Positions 55,025 to 64,000 of a DNA stretch of 64,000 bases are shown in pieces. How positions within the stretch are numbered: position 1 is the first letter of the stretch; each line of letters opens with the position of its first letter. The stretch is from Ananas comosus (lineage: Eukaryota > Streptophyta > Magnoliopsida > Poales > Bromeliaceae). Position numbers and translations under genes: made by a program. Where the stretch lies: the NCBI RefSeq assembly GCF_001540865.1, contig NC_033621.1, forward strand, positions 7,782,816-7,846,815, given 5' to 3'. The notes under the pieces were generated by a model. The model did no database searches. It had not been told where the DNA came from and saw only the letters and a program-made list of their open reading frames with translations.

Positions 55025-57340
55025 TGTCACGCCCCGAGACCGCTACCCATTTGGTCCGGTTCGGGCGCGTCGAACAAATGCCGAACGGATAGCACCTCCC
55101 CTGTCCGCCCAAGGCTCAACCACGAGATCATGCGCAAGAATTCGCCCAGGAACAATTCATTACATTCATAATCCATACAACGACAATAGAAGCACTACAA
55201 GTGCTTAACAACAAGATCAAGTAACACAAGTATACATACAAGTGCATAGAGAGAAAATTCTATCTATTACATGACATTCATCCACAGTTTACATTTTGTT
55301 TCATCCAAAATATAGGTATAAGTTCATTCACATCCCTCCAAAAGGCATCTCACAACCTATACATCATCTACTCTCATATATATAGGTATCTCTAATGCAG
55401 CAGGAGAGCTACTAATGCTAGGGCGCTAAGCCCTTACCGCGATCCTCGCCCGGAGCGCTCGTACTCGGCCCTGCAACAAAGTAGGGTGAGAACTATTATC
55501 CATAGTTCTCAGTGGGCTCGGCCGCCGACTCCGCCGATCTCCTCACTAGGTCCAAGTGGGCACAAGCAGATAGATAGATAGATATGTGAAAACAGTAACG
55601 ACATAGTAAGAAAGCTATGCTACTATGCCCGAATCATATACAATGTATACATGCATAATGTGATAGGTAATCAACTAACATGCCACTATGTCCAAGAAGT
55701 AATGCTATTTACTTGTTCATTAAATCTCTTGGCGTAACCAATCCTTGGCCAACTCTGAGGTTCGCCCACGACTCGCATGCATCTCGTAAGATAAGGAGAC
55801 TCAACTCGCTCAACAAACCCGAGACCGTCTGCGGGACCCCATAAGGCTATCCCCGGGACCCTATAAGGCTATCCCTCGTGTGACAAACTCCGGAGCGCAC
55901 GCTTGTGTGGAGCGACCACCACAAGCTCAATAGACAGTGAGTATGATCCAATCCTCTCAACTCGAGGATATCCTATCCACTAGGGCTAACAGTTACTCGG
56001 GAATCCACCTATCCCAGTGTCCATATGCAAGTGGTTAACTACACTAAGTTTTTGTTCAATGACTCATCTCTAGGGAATCCGCCTATCCCTAAGTTCACAT
56101 GTCAAGTGTCACTTTGCGCTAAGTTATATGCCACTCGTTCTGTTGTCATTGTTATTTATATGCCACTCGTTATGTCTGTATCAACCATCGAGTCCATCTC
56201 TTATTTCAGCACTATAGGATTCAATGTCGCGACCTAATCCTTATCTATCCACTATATCAAGCATTCAATTCACACTATGATATCATTTAGAAAAGCATAA
56301 GGAAATGGCAATGCACATTCTATTCTACAATGCATACATGAAGAGATGCAAGATTCTCAATGCACTAAGACATAAAGAGGAGCCCGGTTGCTTCGGGATG
56401 ACACCACCCACCTTCTGGCGTTGTCACGACTCTAGGAATGCGATTCGGTGATTTTACGACGTCGTCTTGGCCTCCCAGGCAGAAAGCTCGGAAGGTCCTC
56501 TTTGCCGATAACTTTGCACCAGATCGACGGATTGCCGAACCGACTTCGCCTATGCGTCAGAAAGCCTATCAATTAGCTTTATGCATGATCAATTTAGATC
56601 AAATCATACTATAAGGCAAAACCCTATTTCGGAGCCCTAGCTTGCAATCATGCAAGAATCCAACTCTAAATCTCCAAACTCATGCATAAAGCATCTCTTT
56701 AGCATGCTAGAGTTCCATTTAAACCATTCTAGAGCTTAAAGATCTAAACCCTAAAAATCTACCATGGTTGAGCTTCAAGCTTACCTCCAAAAGCTAGCTC
56801 CAATGGTGAAGAGGAAGAAGAAGATGATGAAAACCCTTCTCCTTGCTTGCTTCTCCACCAAAACCCTTCTCTTCTTCACCTTCTAGAGAAAGAGAAAGAG
56901 ATCTTAGAGAGAAAGAGGGAAGTTTTAGGTTTAGGGTTGAGGAAATAAGAGACTGAGGGAGAAGGATGACCCCCAAGCACTCTTATAATGCACAATTACC
57001 AAAAACCCCCTCCACTTTGTAAGTTATGCACAGCCCAGCCCTGGGCATTTTCGGGTACGGGGACCGGTAGGGACAGACCAGTCCCCGAGAGCAAAACTTG
57101 TGCGTAGAGGATTTTCTGTCACTCTCTAAGCTTACGGGAACCGGTCTGTCCCACCAGGGACCGGTCCTCGAGAGCAATTATGCAATTGTGTAGATTTTGC
57201 ACAGCTTGCTCTCACTGGTCCGCTACAACGCACTTTTTGGGTTTCTGATGCCTTCGGCCTTTTCGAAGCGTATCCAATCGACAATCAGTCGATTTTAATC
57301 GAAGTCCAACTCTCGTATTTCGAGAATTCACTTCCTTACA
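55025..57340 (-). mobile_element. Solo LTR, family 2, in the copia element
   Basis: The plus-strand edges are TGTCACGCCCCGAGACC and CACTTCCTTACA. Flanks ACACC (55020-55024) and ACGCC (57341-57345) are a 5-bp duplication with one mismatch, and copia RT reads through when it is removed (EGR/PLEDP). It holds the GGGACCGGT palindromes (about 57059-57170), GTAAGCTT donor-like site opposite 56783 and the acceptor-like TTTGTTGCAG opposite 55472-55481. Confidence 0.88.
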
Positions 57341-58130
57341 ACGCCCTTCATGAGACGAGAGATGAGTGGTTTGAGAGAGCGGAGTGGAAATCGGCTACTA
57401 GTAAGAAAGCCATGACGCTCAAGCAGTTGATGTGTATATTTCTGTTGAATCAGATAAAGACTAGAGGGCGAGTGGGTGACTTCAATGCTCAAAAAATAAT
57501 GTAGTGGCCTTAAGTCCTCCACTGCAAACTCTCGTTGTAAAATGCCTATAAAAAGCCGCTACAACTTTTAGTGACAATAATATTATCAACATATGAGAGA
57601 AGGATAAGAGTACTAGTGGACGAACGACAAATAAACATCGAGGAATCGGCAGTACTTCTAATGAAATCAATCTCAGAAAGAAAGAAAGTAAAATGCTGAA
57701 ACAAAGCTTGAGGTGCTTGCTTGAGTTCATGGATTGCTTTCCTTAGGCGACAAATATGATGAGGAAGAGAAGGGTGCACAGAGCCAGGCGATTGTTCCAT
57801 ATAAACCTCCTCAGAGAGGGCGCCATGAAGAAATGCATTCTTCACATAAGCTATCGAAGTGGCCACCTAGAGGAGAAAGCAATTGAAAGAACAATACGAA
57901 TAATAGTTGCTTGAGGACCAGAGAAAACGTCTCATTGAAATCAATGCCCTATTGCTGTTTGTTGTCCTGAGCCACAAGTTGAGCTTTGAGATGCTCAAGA
58001 GAATCATCTGTCTTCTACTTGACCTTGTGTGCTTACTTGTAGTCAATGAGATTGATGGATGGTGGAGGAACAAGATCCTAAGTAGAGTTAGCTAATAAGG
58101 CATAAAAAAAATGGCCTTCAATTACTCCAT
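57341..58130 (-). pseudogene. Copia RT N-terminal part, broken
   Basis: The minus strand contains DDSLEHLKAQLVAQ, GIDFNETFS, VKNAFLHGALSEEVYMEQ, LRKAIHELKQAPQALFQHF, the catalytic YVDNIIV (normally YVDDIIV, second Asp lost to Asn) and MEDLRPLHYFLSIEVTHS, all standard for copia RT, with frameshifts between them. Confidence 0.85.
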
Positions 58131-58208
58131 TCATCTGTTGAATCGTTCATGAGTTCGCAGTACATCATGCAAGCCATTCACGGGGGATTTTTGTTTTATT
58201 ATTTCTTT

Positions 58209-58381
58209 TGCTTCTTTCAAGCCGTAGTAAATGTTTTTTGGCTTTGCCTAGACAGAAATTGGTTACAACATTTGGCTTATTTTTGCAAGCCGTGGTAAAT
58301 GTTTTATTATTTTTTTGCTTCTTTCAAGCCGTGGTAAATGTTTTTTGGCTTTGCCTAGACAGAAATTGGTTACAACATTTC
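58209..58381 (+). repeat. Direct repeat of about 64 bp
   Basis: CTTCTTTCAAGCCGTAGTAA...GACAGAAATTGGTTACAAC occurs at about 58209-58273 and again at 58317-58380 with one substitution, and a shortened copy of its start lies between them. Confidence 0.78.
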
Positions 58382-58882
58382 GTTGCAATTTTTTTGTGTT
58401 CTCCTATTTATTGTGAACCAAACGACCTAATGATCATTTACGACAGAAATAGTTTTCTACATTCCCATTTATAGTGCAAAGAACTTGTCTTAATCTCCAT
58501 TCACATACAAATTTGTATTACTAGTTTCAAGTAGATTACATTGCAACCCTAAAAGTTGTAGTTGTGCACTTGTGCTTTGCTATTATTAACATTTATTCAC
58601 TTTTGTTTCCTATTAATTTTATCTTTGAGGTGATTATATTGTTGCACCCAACTTATCTCACATCAAGTTGTCTAGGAAAGATGATTGGGGAAATGAGAAC
58701 TAGCATACCTGTACCGGTAACTTGGGCTTCCGCATTTTGCGTTGCGTGGTCAAGGCTGTACTACCATCAATACGACAAAGGAAGTAGGACGGGAATATTG
58801 CAAGTGGTGGTCTTTATGCATTTGAGAATTCACATAGCGTGTGTTATTACAAGACATGTACATGTGTTTATTGACGATGAGC
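58382..58882. other. Intron 6 DNA, no gene seen
   Basis: AT-rich sequence with short scattered ORFs that lack recognisable motifs. Confidence 0.45.
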
Positions 58883-58951
58883 CAGTGATTGAAAAAGCGC
58901 ACCTTAGGCGCGCGCCTAGGCACGCGCCTAGGGCAAGGCGCAAGGCGCAAG

Positions 58952-59129
58952 TAGGGATGTCAATGGGTATGGATACCCGAAATTTTATCCGAACCCGAAC
59001 CCGAATGAAACGGATATATCCGATGGATATGGATATGGATTCGAATATGGATATCAAAGATAGAAACCTGACGGATATGAATTTTGATTGTACCCGACTC
59101 GAACCCGACCCGAATCTGAATTTATTTTG

Positions 59130-59199
<70 letters not shown>

Positions 59200-59488
59200 T
59201 TGATGTTATATTTGAATTTGTATTTTAAAAATTTAGATTTAATATAATATATTTTGAAATATTGAAAAAAGAAATAATTGTTTCGGGTTTAAATTTTCGG
59301 GTTCGGGTTTGGGTTCGGGTTTCAGATTTTTGGTCGGGTTCGGGTTTGGATATGGATTTTTAAAATCCGTCGGGTTCGGGTTCGGGTTCGTGTTCAGGTT
59401 CGGGTTCGGGTTCGGGTCTCGGGTTTGGAGTCGGGTTCGGGTTAGGGTTTTAAAAATCCGCCCCGAATCCGACCCGTTGACATCTCTA
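58952..59488. mobile_element. hAT MITE nested in the hAT element
   Basis: Ends TAGGGATGTCAATGGGT and ACCCGTTGACATCTCTA, with GGCGCAAG on both sides (58944-58951 and 59489-59496), a perfect 8-bp duplication. The interior is GGGTTCGGGTT-type subterminal repeats around a TA microsatellite. The 227-residue ORF crossing its left end is a chance ORF. Confidence 0.92.
59134..59196. repeat. (TA)n microsatellite
   Basis: About 31 uninterrupted TA units in the centre of the hAT MITE. Confidence 0.95.
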
Positions 59489-60361
59489 GGCGCAAGAAAG
59501 GCGCACCTAATATATATTTGATCCTACTAGGTTTGGATCTAAAAATATATGCTTTAATGGGTTTGGATCCTATATTTATTGGTCTAATAGGTTTAAAACA
59601 TGTAAAATAAACCCAAAACCAATCTAATCTAAAGTTCTAAACCCTAAACATCTATCCGCTCCATCTCTCTCGCCGAGTCTGCTCTCTTTTCTCTCGCTGG
59701 TCCGCTCCCTCTCCCTCTCTGCCCGTACCGATCCTTTCTCGCTCGTCCATCACCTCCGGTTGCCTTCGGCTATCCCTCTCTGCTTTTTCAACTCAACTCG
59801 CCTCTCCCTCTATATTAAGGCGTGCTTTTTTAATCACTGCTTTCACATGATCATGATGCTTTTTTAATGATTTTTGGCTTGAAACTTTAAACTTTTATGC
59901 ATACAACTTTTTATGATCTTGTGCTTATAAATTATATGCTTTTCACATCAAAATTTTCTATATGTTTGTGAATTAATAGTTACCTTTATGTTGGCCTTTA
60001 TTTGGAGATAAAAAAGATAATTTGTTCTTTACTTTTATCTATGTTATTTTCTTTTTCAAAATTATCATATATGTTGTTTGGCTTGTTTTCTTTTCTTAAT
60101 TTTTTTTTCTTTTGGAAACGTGATAATTTGGGTAATCATAGAATATTTATTGTGATAATATGATTTTATAGAGTATATTTAGTGCTACTTAATAATTATT
60201 AGAAAGTATAGTAAGACACTTCTTGGTTATTTACTTATTTCAAAATTCTATGAAAGTGTGCGCCTGACCTCTCTCGGGCGCGCGCCTGCGCCTTGCGCCT
60301 AGGCTCCAACAGCCCTTTGCGCCTAGGTGTGCCTTGGGCTCTTTTAAACACTGCGATGAGC

Positions 60362-61290
60362 ACGTCGGAGGGGTTGAAGGAGGGAGTTTGCTCAGCTGTA
60401 ATAGTCCTAATTGGATAGTATAGGGGCAAGATTTTGTATACAAAAATATGACATACATGTAGTGGTAACTTAGGCTTAAATATTTTGGGCCATGTAAGTC
60501 AAGGCTTGATAAATTGCTTGTGCTAGTAGCCTAGTTTGGACATAACATTTATCTACTTTCTTAGTTAATGGATCCTAACAAGTATCATTTTAGGCAAGTA
60601 TGGTGAGCTAAGGGGAAAGCGGAGCACATGATGTAAGGATGTGCCATATTGACGGTAGTTGGGTGAGAGGCCCATTTGACGGGGCCATTACGAAAGGAAT
60701 AGGTTGAAAGAAAAGGCCAAAAACCTCTTGAAATATCGGAAGTTGCTATATCTCTCGTCACAGTCAAAGCATAAAGGAAATCCCCTCTATCTTTATGTCG
60801 TGATTACCTAACCCTCTTTATCAATCTTTCATTGGGGTTTTGTCGTAGATTTAACAATTTTGGAGTACCAAAATTGCCTTCTTCCTCAATCTTTCTTTCC
60901 AATTGTCTACTCATTTCCTAAACTAATCTAACTAAAACCTAGGCCATGAATCAATGTGGAGAAAAGAGAAGAAGGCGGTAAAAGTGGCAATGGAGGTCGT
61001 ATTGGTGGCGGCTGTGGAGAACTATGTGGAGTGATGGTGTTTGTGGTGGAGCAGAACGATAGGGCAGAGAAGGCGGTGGCGGTGGAAGCTGGGATGGTAG
61101 GACGTGGTGGAGGATGACTGGAGGATGTTGTGACGGAGGTAGAAATGTGGAGGAGAGGTTTGTAGGTGACGAAAGATGATTAGGCAAAGGAGGACCTTTG
61201 TAGTTTTACCCTTTTATTTAGTGTTGCAACACCATAAGTAATTTGTTTTACATTTTATCAAAACAAAAATTAGGAAGGACTTTCTTTTAT
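60362..61290. other. Intron 6 or intergenic DNA, no gene seen
   Basis: Contains a GA/GGT-rich stretch (about 60955-61150) whose ORFs are compositional. No kinase exon or transposon end was recognised. Confidence 0.45.
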
Positions 61291-62290
61291 TTAAGCGTTA
61301 ATTGAACTATTGGTCCCCAACTTTTCCATCCTTATTCACTTTGGTCTCCAACCTCCTTTTTTGCAATCAAGCCCCCCAATCTTTTGATTCCATTGGAATT
61401 AGGTTCGAGCCGTTAAAATGGGTGTTAAAATTAATAGAATTGCCACGTCAACACCAGGTAAGCGCCTACATGGCTTTTCTTTGGAGGCCAATTTTCGTCC
61501 CCAAACTTTGCACCCTTTTCACTTTGATCCTAAAAAATCACAATACAGTTTCTGAATTAAAAAAGGTTAATTTTAGACTAATAATTTGAAATTAGAAATT
61601 TGAATTTAATTTAAAGCTACAATTTTGATTTAAAACTAAATTAAAAATTTGAAATAGAATTCAAATTTTGAATTTGACTTTGAAATTGAATCTGAATTTT
61701 GATTTCAAACTGAAAACTATGATTTTGATTTGAATTTGTATTCGAAATTAGAATTTGAATTTTAAATTTAAATTCACAATCTTTATTGCATTTCAAATTT
61801 TGAACTCAATTAGAATTTAAATTTCAATTTGAAAATTTGAATTCAAAATCTAAATGTGAATCTAAATTGATATTTTAAATCAAAATCTGATTTTGAATTT
61901 AAAATTTGAACTTCGTATTCAAATTCGCATTTTCAAGTTGAAAGTCAATCAAAGTTTGAATTAAATTTAGAATTGGAATTCAAAATGTGATTTTGAATTT
62001 AAAATTAAATACATAATTTGAATTTGAATTCAAAATTGAATTAGGATTTAAATTTGAATGCAAAATCAAAATTTAAATTTGAAATTTGAACCCAAAATGA
62101 AATTTAAATTTAAAATTTAAATTCAAAAATAGAATTTGAATTCAAAATTTATAATTAAAATTTGAGCTTTAAATTTAAAATTTAATTCAAAATGTAATTT
62201 GAATTTAAACTTTGAATTTAACATGTAAGCTTGAATTAATTTAAATGGTATAATTAGCTGGCGTTGACACAACGCTTCCGTGGTGGTGAC

Positions 62291-63080
62291 TAGGGGTGGA
62301 AACGAGCCGAGCCTGAGCGAGCTTACCTCAGCTCAAATTCGGCTTGAAATTAATTTCGAGCCTAAATTAGGCTCAAGCTCGGCTTGAAATTAATTTGAGC
62401 TGAGCTCGAGCGAGCCTAATTTCGAGTCGAGCCCTAAACGAGCCGCTTGAAATTCTCAACATCGTACGATCAATAGTTTAATCTGTATAGAACATTATTT
62501 ATAATTTGATACAAAAATATATCTAATAGTTCAAAATACAAAATAATTATATGAAATACGGTATTATAATATGAAGAAAAATAACTTATGAGTTGAATAT
62601 CTAATCTTTTCAACTTCGCATGTCTTCTTTTCCGCCTTTAATCTCCATATTATTTTTTTTCATCTATGCGGTCACAAAATGAATAAATTATATAGACAAA
62701 TATTGGATTAAACTATTCAATCATATATAACTAATATCAAAATTTTGTATAAACAATAATTGTTTATCATAGAAATATTTTGTATATTTTCTCAAGTACA
62801 CAATTAATGGCAAGATAGGCAATGGTGGGTGTGTGCTGTTACTTAGTGACTTAGGGGGCTTCAGGTTTGGCCGCATAGGGTGAAAGACAAAGAAAAAGAG
62901 AGAGAGAGAGAGAGAGAGCGAGAGATTAGGAATTTAGGGCTTTGTGAAAGAAAGAGAGGGAGAGTGTAAATTTAGTATAATTTTGCCCTTTTGTTGGCAT
63001 ATTGGGTTTGTTTTTATGGGCCAGCAACATTGGCTAAATTTTAACTAAACTTGATTACACATTCAATCTACATATACTTA

Positions 63081-63133
<53 letters not shown>

Positions 63134-63912
63134 CATATAGTAGGCTCTTTGGGTGTGCTATTAGGAGTACGGTATGGCCCCTCGCGCTGCTCCTAAGCCG
63201 TTCTTCGGATGATGGAGCTTCCGAATCGACGATCGGCTCGGTTAGACTTGAATCTAGCGTTATTGAAGTAGTCCTAAAAATAACTTTCTTGCGATTTTTC
63301 GATATCTTTACTAAGCGATTCGAAAGGGTTCAAATCAACGCTGCTGAAAATAAAAAATTCACAAATAAGTGGTGATATAGCATTAAACTTTTCGATCAGA
63401 AGATATTGATCTTGCTGTAAATAGTATAAAGAATTTTCTATCAAATTCATCTGATGAATCTTGTACACTGTTAAACTTGCAAAACGGTATACATCAACCA
63501 TTAAAGAGTGTGTTGATTTTGAACCTTTCGATTAGCTAGGTAAATGACTCACCGAAAAAATCGCAAAAAATATTTTCCTAGATAGTTCTTAAATACTGCT
63601 AGATCACGCTCTCACTCGCGTCGATCGTCGAGTTGCGAAGCTCCGTTCATCTCGAAAACGCCTTTAGCGCGCGACGACCTCCGTGCTCTTTTTAGGTAAC
63701 AACAGACGTACTCGGCTATATATACTATATATACTATATCATATATATATATATATATATTATTCGAGCTTTTCGAGCTAATTCGCACGCCGAGCCGAGT
63801 AATACCCAGCTCGGGCTTGAAATTGAATTTCGAGCTTTTTTTTTTCTTTTCCAAAGCTCGGGCTATTTATTTCGAGCCGAACGAGAGCTGGCTCGCTCAT
63901 TTGCCAGCCCTA
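62291..63912. mobile_element. Non-autonomous hAT element in the foldback
   Basis: Ends TAGGGGTGGAAACGAGCC and GGCTCGCTCATTTGCCAGCCCTA form an imperfect inverted repeat. GTGGTGAC (62283-62290) and GTGGTGGC (63913-63920) are an 8-bp duplication with one mismatch. GAGCTCGAGCGAGCC subterminal repeats resemble the MITE at 4988. No transposase motif. The mid part (63130-63700) has different composition (CGATCGGCTCGG, CTTTAGCGCGCGACG) and may be yet another insertion, but I could not bound it. Confidence 0.78.
63087..63124. repeat. (TA)n microsatellite
   Basis: About 19 TA units inside the hAT element; shorter TA runs recur near 63718-63760. Confidence 0.9.
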
Positions 63913-64000
63913 GTGGTGGCATGGTGCTGATGTGGAATATTCTATTAATTCTAGCACCCGTTTTAACGACTGGGACCTAATGGCAATAAAATCAAAAGGT

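Larger units (their letters stand above)
54123..58130 (-). mobile_element. 5'-truncated Ty1/copia retrotransposon, with nested solo LTR
   Basis: Minus-strand order from right to left: RT, RNase H, PPT, 3' LTR. The upstream half (gag, protease, integrase, 5' LTR) is missing; at about 58130 the copia similarity stops. A solo family-2 LTR (55025-57340) splits RT. It lies in intron 6 of the kinase gene in antisense orientation. Confidence 0.82.
58883..60353. mobile_element. Non-autonomous hAT element, 8-bp TSD
   Basis: Ends CAGTGATTGAAAAAGCGCAC and TTTTAAACACTG form an imperfect inverted repeat starting CAGTG. CGATGAGC flanks both sides (58875-58882 and 60354-60361), a perfect 8-bp duplication. 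The ends carry AGGCGCGCGCCTAGG subterminal palindromes. It has no transposase. A second hAT is nested in it at 58952-59488. Confidence 0.9.
61300..64000. mobile_element. Large AT-rich foldback element, cut by the window end
   Basis: ATTAGGTTCGAGCCGTTAAA...GGTGTTAAAATTAATAGAAT...CACGTCAACACC near 61398-61456 reappears inverted at about 63922-63987. Between the arms are hundreds of bases of AATTTGAATTTAAATT-type repeats (61560-62240). Its right terminus is at or beyond the window edge. A hAT is nested at 62291. Confidence 0.6.

Noticed and set aside
58564..59247. 227-residue plus ORF
   Set aside because: It runs across two transposon boundaries and a TA microsatellite (IYIYIY), so it is chance.
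60951..61187. Pro/Ser/His-rich minus ORF
   Set aside because: A compositional product of a GGT/GGA-rich stretch.

Overview
This is nuclear DNA of a flowering plant, most likely a monocot: the one host gene has a very long GC-rich first exon with homopolymer tracts and GT-AG introns, and the rest is nested plant transposons. I cannot name the species. A single N at 41968 marks a draft assembly. Most insertions can be bounded by their own target-site duplications (TSDs), so the order of events is readable.

Left part (1-26481). Remnants of two LTR families lie at the edge. Then comes a decayed Ty3/gypsy chromovirus of Tekay/Del type (1199-26476), with gag, protease, reverse transcriptase, RNase H, integrase and chromodomain remnants in order. 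It has been hit four times: a hAT MITE (4988-5629), two solo LTRs of a second LTR family (7484-10491, 10914-13631), and, in its 3' LTR, a 9.9 kb minus-strand element (16247-26162). That last element has two near-identical 3.35 kb LTRs, a PBS, a PPT and an intact gag ORF but no pol: a non-autonomous TR-GAG-like retrotransposon.

Middle part (26482-42661). A Helitron (27801-29854) carries two broken copies of a short-chain dehydrogenase gene and sits in a repeat whose second copy preserves the empty site. A Mutator-like MITE follows. An old hAT transposon (31296-42653, 8-bp TSD) holds a dead transposase gene and was itself invaded by a solo LTR containing another solo LTR, a TRIM-like LTR and a foldback complex whose arms are interlocked rather than nested.

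Right part (42662-64000). The host gene is a MEKK1-type MAP kinase kinase kinase. Six exons are visible (42970-53575), encoding 549 residues from the start to the APE motif; the rest of the kinase domain is absent from the window. Intron 1 (7.1 kb) carries a degenerate LTR with a SINE in it and a small Helitron. Intron 6 would exceed 10.4 kb and is filled with a 5'-truncated Ty1/copia element containing a solo LTR, a hAT within a hAT, and a foldback element with another hAT inside. A 14-codon upstream ORF overlaps the first in-frame ATG.

The MAPKKK would act in stress or immune signalling. Everything else is transposon biology: an autonomous-type gypsy family, a related or parasitic gag-only family, frequent solo-LTR formation, and gene capture by a Helitron.
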